DNA from: an uncultured Dorea sp.
GTDB taxonomy: Bacteria > Bacillota_A > Clostridia > Lachnospirales > Lachnospiraceae
Direction: 5' to 3'
Assembly (NCBI GenBank): GCA_910579015.1
Contig: CAJTRO010000032.1
Coordinates: forward strand, 3,006 to 16,502
Length of the DNA: 13,497 nucleotides
Part shown: positions 1 to 8,092 of the stretch, one piece after another
Position numbering within the stretch: position 1 is the first letter of the stretch
How the letters are laid out: every line of letters starts with the position of its first letter
Notes under the pieces: model-generated
Databases searched by the model: none
Told to the model about the DNA's origin: nothing
What the model saw: only the letters and a program-made list of their open reading frames with translations
Made by a program: the position numbers and the translations under genes

Positions 1-539
1 CCTGAAAGACTGCTGTCTTGATTTTGAAACCAGGAACATTTTTTATTTCTCATAATATCAAATTCACCATCACCAAATCGACATAATGATAACTTCTTAT
101 CTATTATTAAATTTAACAGTTCTTCAGCACTTCTAACATTGGGCGCAGGTTTGACATACAATTCATAAGGTAAATTTTCTAATCGGGCTTTATACTTTTC
201 TAACTCTTCTTCCAGTTCTAATATCCGTTTAGCATTGCAATCTATATACAATGATGTTTGCCTCGGCTTCCAAAAAATAATTATCTTACTATTATCAATT
301 CCCATACTTTTACACTCATTTAATATCATCCTGTAATCTTTTGTTGATATTATTACAGCGTCAAATTCTGAGTGCCGCAATAAATCTGGCGAACTGATAA
401 CAAACTGATCTTCAATAAATTTACCTCTTTTATTGGGATCGCTGTCAATTACACCCAAAACCATGCAATAGTCTTTATTTACTGCATTGTATACTTTTGT
501 GAACTGCTTTCCTGCCCCCCATATATATGCTTTTTTCAT
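1..539 (-). CDS. GT-D fold (DUF1792-like) glycosyltransferase with N-terminal Rossmann domain, partial
   Basis: The first 179 codons are present; the 3' end lies beyond the window edge. Residues 1-90 form a Rossmann-like accessory domain: it opens with IWGAGK (residues 6-11), has an acidic end of strand two near residue 32 (VIDSD), and a hydrophobic strand AVIIST at 61-66. A charged helical linker (about 104-122) follows. The second domain starts near residue 130 and contains LCRFGDGEFDIM at 152-163 and WFQ at 170-172. These match the opening of GT-D fold glycosyltransferases (DUF1792), where the DGE acidic motif is thought to bind the sugar nucleotide. I infer a cytoplasmic sugar transfer step on a surface glycan. 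The ATG start has a GAGGG-like site about 14 bases upstream, a little far. It lies 48 bases after the WbsX gene and is probably co-transcribed. The acceptor and sugar cannot be told. Confidence 0.72.
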   Translation of the reverse strand, partial: MKKAYIWGAGKQFTKVYNAVNKDYCMVLGVIDSDPNKRGKFIEDQFVISSPDLLRHSEFDAVIISTKDYRMILNECKSMGIDNSKIIIFWKPRQTSLYIDCNAKRILELEEELEKYKARLENLPYELYVKPAPNVRSAEELLNLIIDKKLSLCRFGDGEFDIMRNKKCSWFQNQDSSLS

Positions 540-587
540 TTTTCTTGTCACCCTCATAACAACATCCATATATTTTACAGAACTAAT

Positions 588-2138
588 TTAATAAAATAGC
601 ACTTCTTCCATTGAAACAATTGGTTTGTCTGTCTTTTTTCTCAAATCATTCATGATAATTTCAAAATCAGCCGCTAATGTTACCACTATTACATCGCAAT
701 CCGGCATTGGATCTGATAATCCAAAAATTGGAAGATCCCGGCTTAACAACCCCTGTCTTCTATCCATTGCCCCTACAATCTGCACTGAGGTCTTTCTCAA
801 CTCCTTACAAAAATGAATCCCTGTTGACGCATATCCATATATCAGTACTTTTTTATAATTATAATCTTTAAAATATTTATCAACGGTTCTTCCTTCCTCT
901 TTCAGCGACAGCCATCTATCAAATATCTTATAGTAACTCTGATACTTATTCAGTTCCTTTTTCAGTATCATTTTTTCAGTATCATTATCACTCACCCCTC
1001 TCCTCTTTTTAATCTTTTTCCATTCATTCGCTATATCCAGCTCATTCATATTGCATTTTTCAACAACATTCTTAACTGCACTCAAATATTGATATTCAAA
1101 TTTCTTATCTGGCTCCAGATAATTTCCTTCTCCCCACTCGTTCCATGCATCGATAAATAGAAATTCATTCCCCATACTTAAATTTTTAATAGCAAGATCA
1201 TACAGATTTTTTTCAAACTTCTGTGGTGTTGCATCAATCAAATACCAGCCTTTTTTCCCTCTTCTAGGTGTTTCATCCTGATCTACAAACCCTCCAAAAT
1301 ACGTCTTGATCCCCTCTGCCTCCTGTGCCTTGATTACATTATCCCAGGCCTCTTGATAATCATAAGCAGAAACCTCACCATAATACTCTTTTTTCAACGC
1401 CATTCCGGTAATATCTGGTCTCGTATATGCCCACACTGCATGGTAAAGAATCGCATCAAGCCCGCTTTTTTTCACTGGAATGTTAACTCCAATGGCATAA
1501 AGCCCATTAAATCCTTTTTGGCACAGCAGTTCACTCCACAATTGAACCATCCCGTCCAACTGTGTAATATCATCTGGTCTGTAAAATAGAAAAACAGGTT
1601 TATTATCAACTTTAATATATCTGCTATCACAAAAAAAAGGGAGCAAATACTCAAAATGCTTCTCCCATTCTTCTTTTCCTCCGTAGCTTTGTTCCAAGAG
1701 AATTGTCTGCCCCTTATCGTTTCTCTTCTCAAATTTTTCTGCCCAAGGCGTATTGTGATATAAATTACTCCAGGTTCTTGCCCAGGTTTCATTTGCCCAG
1801 CACAAACAAAACGGAATATCAATATCTGTCCATCGCAAAAAATTTTCTAATGGTTTTTCTAATATCTTTCTGCCATCCTTAAAATAATAGTGATACATGC
1901 AAAAACCGCCTACTCCATATTCGCAAGCCAGGTCTGCCTGCCACTGCATACTCTCCTTTTGTGCCAGATCATAATAATTATCATTTAACGGCTCTCTTGG
2001 CTGATATTGGTTATCTGCATATCTTTCTGCCGCTTTTACTGCCATCCAATCTGTAAATCCTTCGCCCCACCATTCATCATTCTCTGGAACCCTATGATAT
2101 TGAGGCAGATAAAACGCTATAGGCTTTATTGATTTCAT
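588..2138 (-). CDS. WbsX-family (GH99-like) glycan enzyme with C-terminal Rossmann domain
   Basis: 516 residues. Residues 1 to about 370 match the WbsX glycosyltransferase/GH99-like family. Visible motifs are AFYLPQYH (8-15), PENDEWWGEGFTDW (18-31), the YGVGGFCMYHYYF block, FCLCWANETWARTW, KPVFLFYRP, and near the end DAWNEWGEGNYLEPD. The family is common in O-antigen and capsule clusters, but whether its members transfer or hydrolyse sugars is not settled. A charged linker (about 370-427) leads to a second domain at 428-516. That domain starts KKVLIYGYASTG, has GLSDP after a LPIF strand, then DVIVVTLA and PIVSMEEVL, which resembles PglD N-domain/Rossmann-like domains. Its first glycine loop is degenerate (GYASTG in place of GAG). 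The ATG has a strong AAGGAGGAG site 9 bases upstream, and the gene lies 16 bases after the methyltransferase gene. No signal peptide is seen, so it acts in the cytoplasm. Confidence 0.85.
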   Translation of the reverse strand: MKSIKPIAFYLPQYHRVPENDEWWGEGFTDWMAVKAAERYADNQYQPREPLNDNYYDLAQKESMQWQADLACEYGVGGFCMYHYYFKDGRKILEKPLENFLRWTDIDIPFCLCWANETWARTWSNLYHNTPWAEKFEKRNDKGQTILLEQSYGGKEEWEKHFEYLLPFFCDSRYIKVDNKPVFLFYRPDDITQLDGMVQLWSELLCQKGFNGLYAIGVNIPVKKSGLDAILYHAVWAYTRPDITGMALKKEYYGEVSAYDYQEAWDNVIKAQEAEGIKTYFGGFVDQDETPRRGKKGWYLIDATPQKFEKNLYDLAIKNLSMGNEFLFIDAWNEWGEGNYLEPDKKFEYQYLSAVKNVVEKCNMNELDIANEWKKIKKRRGVSDNDTEKMILKKELNKYQSYYKIFDRWLSLKEEGRTVDKYFKDYNYKKVLIYGYASTGIHFCKELRKTSVQIVGAMDRRQGLLSRDLPIFGLSDPMPDCDVIVVTLAADFEIIMNDLRKKTDKPIVSMEEVLFY

Positions 2139-2154
2139 GATTATCGACTCCTCC

Positions 2155-3219
2155 TTATTTTCGTGCCGCCACAGAAATAATTACTGGATATTGCTCGTCA
2201 TTATATGTGAAATCTTCTTCTTCTAAATCTTCTACACATAATCCATACAGCATTGCCACAGCAATCTTTACATTTCCATATGAGCAGATCTCAACCTTAT
2301 CTTTTTCAAAGTATTTAATGAACAGCTGTTCAATTGACTGAAGTGTGAATCTCCAATATTCTCCCCAATTATGATAATCATATAAGGATATCTGCGCAAT
2401 TCCCGCTACAGTAACCAGTGACGTTCCTCCCGGCTTTAACAATTTATATATATTTTTGATTACAGAATCTATATCATATATAAATTGTACTGTTTGTGTG
2501 CATATTAAACAGTCAACACTATCACCATTAATTCCTTCTCCAGTTGCTAAATTCCCCTTAATAACATCCTTTCCCCATCCATTGACATGTAATGCATAAG
2601 CGTGCGTAATCTCTTTCCCGTACTGATAGGTATATGTATGCTCCGCAATTTCCATAACATCTCCCTGGATTACTTGTGAATTTTTTTCCATAAATTTTTC
2701 AATATAATACCTGTCTACAGCCTTGCCGCGCTCTAATCCTACCCGCCTGCTAACAGGTACCATCGGCATTTGGGCCAGTAACTCAATATATGGATTTTCT
2801 TTCTTATATATTTCTCTAACTATTTTCTTATATCCTTTTTCATCAGAAAAACTATACTCTTCCCCGCCATAACATAAAATAATTTGACCATTCCTTGACT
2901 GTATATCTTTTTCCTTGGAAACAATCCTTTCTGAGTCATCATAATAGGGTTTCAAGTTTACGCCAAAATATATCCTCTTTTCGTCAACTCCCAATTCTAG
3001 CAATTGCCTCCACATATCAATAAATCTTGCAGCCATGAGGATAATCGGATACTTCGGAAGCTGATCTATATATCGAGGATTAAAAACTTTCACACCATTA
3101 TCTGTTTCTGCTTCATTAACCATATTATCTAAAAAAGCGGCAATATTATATCTTTTTTTTATTGATTTCTCCTTGCTATGGTAATAATAACCTCTGCCAA
3201 ATATTATAATATCTTCCAT
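2155..3219 (-). CDS. Divergent class I SAM methyltransferase with N-terminal Rossmann domain
   Basis: 354 residues from the chosen ATG; a GTG one codon upstream is also possible. The ribosome site (AGGGA) overlaps the stop codon of the preceding gene, so the two are translationally close. Residues 1-90 form a Rossmann-like accessory domain (IIIFGRGYY, then AAFLDN near 29, PIILMAAR near 59). The catalytic half begins about residue 150. It has PMVPVSRRVGLERGKAVDRYYIEKF, split here as PVSRRVGLERG (156-166) and VDRYYIEKF (169-177), then QGDVMEIAEHTYTYQYG, CLICTQTVQF (238-247) and LLKPGG (261-266). LKPGG after strand five is typical of class I methyltransferases. The usual GxGxG loop is replaced by MEIAEHTY, a pattern I know from polysaccharide-cluster methyltransferases. 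Likely role: O-methylation of a glycan or a methyl cap. The substrate is unknown. Confidence 0.78.
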   Translation of the reverse strand: MEDIIIFGRGYYYHSKEKSIKKRYNIAAFLDNMVNEAETDNGVKVFNPRYIDQLPKYPIILMAARFIDMWRQLLELGVDEKRIYFGVNLKPYYDDSERIVSKEKDIQSRNGQIILCYGGEEYSFSDEKGYKKIVREIYKKENPYIELLAQMPMVPVSRRVGLERGKAVDRYYIEKFMEKNSQVIQGDVMEIAEHTYTYQYGKEITHAYALHVNGWGKDVIKGNLATGEGINGDSVDCLICTQTVQFIYDIDSVIKNIYKLLKPGGTSLVTVAGIAQISLYDYHNWGEYWRFTLQSIEQLFIKYFEKDKVEICSYGNVKIAVAMLYGLCVEDLEEEDFTYNDEQYPVIISVAARK

Positions 3220-3228
3220 CACTTTTCC

Positions 3229-4095
3229 CTATCTAAATTTATTTAAGAAAACTTTACGAATTCTCTTTTGTGACAAATATTCATGAATTGAAAAAGCCGT
3301 ATATTTCAAATCAATTACCTCCAACATTCCCGCTTTGTTATAAGTATGAATTCCGATAAACTTTTTGCTCCAATCTCCTTCTATATCACTTGCAGAGATC
3401 CGCCTTATCTCTTTTTCTTCATATTGAGGCCAAACAGATTTGATTTCACTAAATACCAGTCCGCTTCCATAACCGCCCTTGCTGTCTTGTGATACTCGTA
3501 TAATCTTATCACCTTCATAAATTATTTTACCGCCCGGCCTTGCAATGCTTATGTCTTCGGAAATAATCTGTGGATCTGATAATTTACATCCTTCCTCTAT
3601 TTTATATAGAAGAAGAACTCCTTCTGTTGTATTGAGAGCATGTTTATATGTAAATAAATAATTCTCATTGTTATACTTCAAAAATGTAGAGTCTGCATAT
3701 TTACCATTTTGTAACAGGGTACATACTTTTTCCCATTTGTCTGGAAAATTTAGCAATTTGTATATTACAACTTCTCCCAGTTGATATGACTCGGGACACA
3801 TGTATATATTATCATCATATAAAAAAACGTTAGGATAAGATAAATGCCAGTGCCTGTCCATACTCACTTTCCAGTCAGTAAATCTCCCATCCTTATAACA
3901 ACAATATCCTATTACACCATTACGTTCTGTCTTATAAAGAAAAAGCTCTGCAAACAGGTACATCTGCCCATCATACTCGATTACAAACGGGTCCGCCGCC
4001 CATCCCCAGGGTGGATTAGGGATAAGCTTATATTTTTCCATTCCTGGCATTCTATATGCAATTTGCCATCGATTAAATATATATTTTTTCTTCAA
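3229..4095 (-). CDS. Glucosamine inositolphosphorylceramide transferase N-domain-like beta-propeller protein
   Basis: 288 residues. The motifs GWAADPFVI (31-39), MYLFAE (45-50), HLSYPNVFLY (84-93), IYMCPES (97-103), FPDKWEKV (117-124) and DSTFLKY (135-141) recur along the chain. They match the beta-propeller domain found at the N-terminus of plant glucosamine inositolphosphorylceramide transferases and in bacterial proteins of glycan clusters, and related in fold to GH43-type five-bladed propellers. The bacterial role is not established; sugar binding or transfer is a reasonable guess. The start is TTG with a GAGGG site 6 bases upstream; the next methionine is at residue 17, past conserved sequence. 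The gene stands alone, with no fused transferase half and no signal peptide. It follows the broken GT32 gene by 20 bases and precedes the methyltransferase gene by under 10 bases. Confidence 0.75.
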   Translation of the reverse strand: MKKKYIFNRWQIAYRMPGMEKYKLIPNPPWGWAADPFVIEYDGQMYLFAELFLYKTERNGVIGYCCYKDGRFTDWKVSMDRHWHLSYPNVFLYDDNIYMCPESYQLGEVVIYKLLNFPDKWEKVCTLLQNGKYADSTFLKYNNENYLFTYKHALNTTEGVLLLYKIEEGCKLSDPQIISEDISIARPGGKIIYEGDKIIRVSQDSKGGYGSGLVFSEIKSVWPQYEEKEIRRISASDIEGDWSKKFIGIHTYNKAGMLEVIDLKYTAFSIHEYLSQKRIRKVFLNKFR

Positions 4096-4115
4096 TATTT
4101 CCCTCTTTCAAGAAT

Positions 4116-5097
4116 TCAAATATTATTTTCAATATTACCCTGAGAATTTCGCAACGCTTCTCTATACCGCTCAAAAGCCTCTTTCTCTGCCTTACTTATC
4201 CATCCCCACTCACCGTGATGAATAGAGATTGTATTTTCCGTAAAATTATCCGCCAATCCGCTGATACCTGTAGGCGACATTACTTCAGACGGATATATAA
4301 CAACATTATTTTTCATCTGATATTTATTTTCCAACGAAAAACCATACTTCACCAATACCGGATGTTGGTACTCCTGACACGGTGTCAAATTCATTCTTCC
4401 ATCGTTTCGATAAAACGATTTATCGTCATAATAATCTCTTAATTCTTTTATAAGCGGATGTGCCTTTACCGCCCCTATCCCTACACCAGATGCAATCATA
4501 TAATTTGCATATGCACCCATGAACATTTCATCGTTTATCATTTTATCCAGCGATGCAATTAATTCCACATCTGTATCCAAATATATACCGCCTTCTTGAT
4601 AAATAACATCCAATCGCGCATAATCTGAAACAAATCCCCATTTTTTACTTCTATATGCTTCTTTTATATATTTGATTTTATTTCGGAATTTTCGGCTCTC
4701 CCTGCGAAAAACTGAAATCTATACGCTCGTAATAATCGCCCAAGAGTACCGATAAATAGCATTGAAGTCCCTTTAACTGGGGAATATTATTCAGCTGTTC
4801 CACAATACTCCATGCATAAAAAGTAGGTGTAATTAATAATAAAACTCTATCACTTCCTACTCCTAGTACATATTCCACAAATTCTTTTATATCTATTATC
4901 TTGTATGTTTTTCCACATATAACCATATTAGTTTTTTGGATTTGGAGATTATTATCCACAATGGCAGTGATGTTTAGACCCTTGCAATATGTATTCACTG
5001 CAGCTCTGGCCTTTTTCCCAGCCCCAAAAAGAAATAATAATTTTTCTTTCGCGTTATTATAAAATTGTTTTTCACTGCCATTCACTATTTTAATCAT
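4116..5097 (-). pseudogene. GT32-type (DXD) glycosyltransferase with N-terminal Rossmann domain, broken by internal deletion
   Basis: Two frames together make one gene. The first frame (5097-4678) has a Rossmann-like accessory domain: LFLFGAGKKA, then TAIVDNN, then VLLLITP. It ends at EPKIPK followed by TAA. The second frame is open from 4718, and recognisable sequence begins at 4682 (NKIKYIKEAY, KKWGFVSDYARLD). It then has YQEGGIYLDTDVEL with the DXD motif and continues to a stop at 4116. In intact relatives IPK runs straight into the IHYCWFGG motif and then about 40 residues before KYIKEAY. Here that block is missing and the two parts are joined out of frame. Both halves are otherwise well preserved, so the break is probably recent. 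The start at 5097 is preferred over the ATG at 5112 because an AGGAG lies 5 bases before it. The deletion removes conserved N-terminal catalytic-domain residues, so even frameshifting should not restore activity. Confidence 0.82.
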
Positions 5098-5108
5098 ACC
5101 CGCTCCTA

Positions 5109-5930
5109 TCATGTATTAGCCTTTGTTACATTAATGCTGCTAACAGGATGGCTTTTTCTCTGTTCTATCGGAGGAAGTTCCATATAATTACCGAACTTAA
5201 AGTTCAAATAGCTGTCATAATCTTTAATTCCCTGAAATACTTTCCCTTCAAATTCAATATTCATACTATTTTCATACCAGTTTCTATAGTATCCATATTC
5301 ACTATTCGGCGTAGGGAACATTAATATTCGAACCATTCTCGTCTTTTTACAATTTGCTCTATGAATCATACGGTGATAATAGCGGAACACATATTTCTCC
5401 GGAATCAGCCCGAGTACTTTATATACTTGTCTTTTCCCCCTATTTTTCTCTGCTATCATTCCTACTCTTGACCATAATATTTTCCTAATACAAAAACATT
5501 CAAAATTTTTAATGCTTCTCAGAAAATAATTATCCGGAACTCCATCCAAGGGAAATATATCTATAAACACTCCTTGCATATAAGGCATATGCTCTTGGTG
5601 CTCTCTTAAAAAAAGAGTTCCTTTTTTACGAAGTTTCCCATACCCCCACCTGTATCCCTTCGTATTTCTGTGATCCTGAAATACGTACTGCGATCTATCA
5701 AGTTCCTTTATACAAGCCTTGCGAAACTTTTCATATTCTGAACGAACTAAGGCTACATCTGCGTCATCATCCCATGGTATATACCCGCCGTGTCTGACAG
5801 CACCAAGCAATGTTCCTGCGATAATGTTATAATGAATGTTACATTTTTTACATATCCGGTCAACTTCTATTAGTAGTTCCAATTGTATCATTTGAACCTG
5901 ACGAAGCAGCTCATCATTTAACTGTACCAT
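5109..5930 (-). CDS. LicD-family phosphotransferase
   Basis: 273 residues, in the usual LicD size range. The hallmark is at residues 36-58: IIAGTLLGAVRHGG, then IPWDDDADV with the DDDAD metal-binding cluster at 54-58. GVFIDIFPLDG follows at 120-130, and HPVS lies near the C-terminus (261-264). LicD proteins form phosphodiester links by moving a phospho-alcohol from a CDP donor to a sugar. The classical bacterial donor is CDP-choline, and the animal relatives fukutin and FKRP use CDP-ribitol. No choline uptake or activation genes are seen here, while a TagD-like enzyme is encoded two genes upstream, so glycerol phosphate (or a related polyol phosphate) is a plausible cargo. This is inference. 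The ATG has AGGAG 5 bases upstream, and the gene follows the phosphodiesterase gene by 17 bases. Confidence 0.88.
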   Translation of the reverse strand: MVQLNDELLRQVQMIQLELLIEVDRICKKCNIHYNIIAGTLLGAVRHGGYIPWDDDADVALVRSEYEKFRKACIKELDRSQYVFQDHRNTKGYRWGYGKLRKKGTLFLREHQEHMPYMQGVFIDIFPLDGVPDNYFLRSIKNFECFCIRKILWSRVGMIAEKNRGKRQVYKVLGLIPEKYVFRYYHRMIHRANCKKTRMVRILMFPTPNSEYGYYRNWYENSMNIEFEGKVFQGIKDYDSYLNFKFGNYMELPPIEQRKSHPVSSINVTKANT

Positions 5931-5947
5931 GTTTACTCCTTAACCTG

Positions 5948-6673
5948 TTACAAATATCTTTCTGGTTCATTTAAAAACACATCTGTAATTCCCTGCTGTT
6001 CAAGCTTATCTAACTCCAATTTAACTCCGGTCGGCTTTTCCGGGTAAAGGTGCCCTGTAAACCACGCACGAACCTTATAACCTTCAAGTCTCTCTTTTGT
6101 GAAATCCATTCCTTTCCAATATGGATGCAGTGCCTCTGCCCCACATCCGCCTTTCAGCTTATACCAGCAATCCGACACATTCGTATCCAAAATCCCAGTT
6201 TCTGCTTTTAAATCAAGATTCTTAATCTTCTCAATCGACAACGCACTAAAAGAAGAATAAACCACATTGTCTTGCAAATCATAACTATGGATAAGCTCTA
6301 TAATCTTTTCTTCCATTCCCTTATATGGAAATACACTGTTTTTCAATTCAATATTAAGTTTCAAGCCATCTTTCAGTTTGTCTTTAAGCAAATCTAAGAC
6401 TTCCTCTGCCACCGGTATCTTCTCATATTTCCCGTGTCCCGCATGAATCCGCAGTCTTCTTAATTCGGCTAATGTACACTGCCTCAGTTCACCGATTCCA
6501 TCCGTAGTCCGATCTACTCTTTCATCATGACAAACTACCAAGTGTCCGTCTTTTGTAAGTTGAATATCCAATTCAATACCGGTAAGCCCTTCTATTTCCG
6601 CTGCTTTCTGAAATGCCAGCAGTGTATTCTCTGGATACATCTGACTACACCCTCTATGAGCCCATATTTTCAC
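5948..6673 (-). CDS. Glycerophosphodiester phosphodiesterase (GDPD family)
   Basis: 241 residues, the usual length of a cytoplasmic UgpQ-type enzyme, with no signal peptide. The catalytic set is complete: WAHRG with the His-Arg pair at 6-7, YPENT at 13-17, ELD with Glu34 and Asp36, CHDE with His49, NIELK at 107-111 (Glu109, Lys111), and VFLNEPE close to the C-terminus. The family hydrolyses glycerophosphodiesters to sn-glycerol 3-phosphate and an alcohol. The start is GTG, with AGGAG about 10 bases upstream, and it overlaps the end of the cytidylyltransferase fusion gene by 20 bases. That overlap suggests coupled translation and a shared pathway: glycerol 3-phosphate released here could feed the TagD-like enzyme. 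It might instead recycle or trim glycerophosphate on the product. Confidence 0.92.
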   Translation of the reverse strand: MKIWAHRGCSQMYPENTLLAFQKAAEIEGLTGIELDIQLTKDGHLVVCHDERVDRTTDGIGELRQCTLAELRRLRIHAGHGKYEKIPVAEEVLDLLKDKLKDGLKLNIELKNSVFPYKGMEEKIIELIHSYDLQDNVVYSSFSALSIEKIKNLDLKAETGILDTNVSDCWYKLKGGCGAEALHPYWKGMDFTKERLEGYKVRAWFTGHLYPEKPTGVKLELDKLEQQGITDVFLNEPERYL

Positions 6674-8006
6674 AATATCGATTCTCCTTTAAGAAACCTT
6701 CTATTATTCCAGCCATAGCTATGGATTCTCCTCGCGTCAGCTTAAATTCATTCTTACTGCTGCCATTAATCATGGACAAGAAATCACTAATCTCGTAACG
6801 CAATCCATCTCCAAGAAAACAATCCGAAAATTTTTCTACTTTTCCCGGATCTTCAAAATGAACTTCAAAATACTTGGTCTTCCACCACGGAGCTTCTGCT
6901 ACAATATATCCTTTTGTCCCTGCAATCATAAGTCTGCCTTCCGCCTTCACGCCAAGTCCGCATGTTGCCGTTGCCATACCATTGGGATACTTAAAAAAGG
7001 CTTTGGTAAATATATCAAGACCTTTCTCATCTTTAACCGTTTGAAATACAAGCTGTTCATACTCCCTGCCAAGCAGCTTAATAACGGGCAGCATAACATA
7101 ACTCCCAAGTTCTGTAAAACTTCCCCCGCATTTGATATCTGTTAATTCTCTCGATTCCAAATCTTCCAGCTTTGTGAAACAAGCTTCTATATCCCGCACA
7201 CTTCCTATCATACCACTGCAGGCAACACCCAGAAGATTCGCAAACCCCGGGCAATACGCTGTCTTAATCCCTTCAACCAAAACCAAGTCTTTACTTTTTG
7301 CATAATTAAATAATTCTTCTGCCTGGCTTCGTTCCAATACCATGGGCTTCTCACAAAGCACATGCTTTCCATGGTCTATTGCAGATTTTATATATCCGTA
7401 ATGAGTGTCATGCGGAGAAGCAACGTATACAGCATCTACCATCTCATAAAACTCTTCCAGTTTTTCATATGCATCAATTTCCCATTTTTTTGCAAACCGA
7501 CGCGCACTCTCTTGATGTGGATTAAATACACCTTGTACACTCACTCCACTTACAAGTTTTGCTTCCGGAATAAACCTTTCAGCAATTCTCCCTGTACCTA
7601 TAATCCCAATTCGTTGAATACGCTTATTTCGGGTACGCAGCATTGTGCTCGAAATATTTTTCGTTCTTTCAAGATATACTACTTCACAATAATCCTTCAG
7701 ATAATCAAATTGTCCTGTCCAATCTGAACCAACTGTAAATATATCTATCTGATACTTCTGAATATCACGAAACTTCTGTCCTGTTGATTCCTCGATAATA
7801 ATCTCATCAGCAAATCCGGTTTTCTTCACATTATCAATCCTTGTCATCAAGGAATCTATAACATTCAGCTTCCCTCTCGTCCGGTCATACTCTTCTGTAG
7901 TAACTCCTACAATCAGATAATCTCCAAGTTGTTTTGCCCTTTGAAGAAGCCTATAATGTCCTTCATGAAACAAATCATATGTACCATATGTAATGACCTT
8001 CGTCAT
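6654..8006 (-). CDS. TagD-like glycerol-3-phosphate cytidylyltransferase fused to Gfo/Idh/MocA oxidoreductase
   Basis: 450 residues with two domains. Residues 1-126 match TagD in full length: ITYGTYDLFHEGH (5-17) with the HxGH nucleotide site, RAKQLGDYLIVGV, VGSDWTGQFDYLKDYCEVVYLERT (in parts 92-115) and the RTKNISST signature (114-121). TagD makes CDP-glycerol from CTP and glycerol 3-phosphate. Residues 129-450 are a Gfo/Idh/MocA dehydrogenase: IGIIGTGRIAERF (133-145) for NAD(P), VYVASPHDTH, HVLCEKPM (215-222) with the catalytic-type Lys, and CGGSFTELGSYV (293-304), where the classical Asp and His positions are Glu and Tyr. The fusion suggests that the oxidoreductase makes or changes the polyol phosphate that is then activated. 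The frame is continuous and both halves look intact. The start is ATG with a GAGGAG site; the gap to the preceding gene is 86 bases. Confidence 0.9.
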   Translation of the reverse strand: MTKVITYGTYDLFHEGHYRLLQRAKQLGDYLIVGVTTEEYDRTRGKLNVIDSLMTRIDNVKKTGFADEIIIEESTGQKFRDIQKYQIDIFTVGSDWTGQFDYLKDYCEVVYLERTKNISSTMLRTRNKRIQRIGIIGTGRIAERFIPEAKLVSGVSVQGVFNPHQESARRFAKKWEIDAYEKLEEFYEMVDAVYVASPHDTHYGYIKSAIDHGKHVLCEKPMVLERSQAEELFNYAKSKDLVLVEGIKTAYCPGFANLLGVACSGMIGSVRDIEACFTKLEDLESRELTDIKCGGSFTELGSYVMLPVIKLLGREYEQLVFQTVKDEKGLDIFTKAFFKYPNGMATATCGLGVKAEGRLMIAGTKGYIVAEAPWWKTKYFEVHFEDPGKVEKFSDCFLGDGLRYEISDFLSMINGSSKNEFKLTRGESIAMAGIIEGFLKENRYCENMGS

Positions 8007-8092
8007 CTCCTCAATCTCCTCTCATCATAAACCACTCTGGGCAATGTATATCTATTAGATTAACAGAATATATAAATCTCCAGATTTTAGTC

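Noticed and set aside
4116..4613. Independent 165-residue protein starting at TTG 4613
   Set aside because: That TTG is the Leu of the conserved SDYARLD motif, and homology continues upstream in the same frame, so it is the 3' part of a broken gene.
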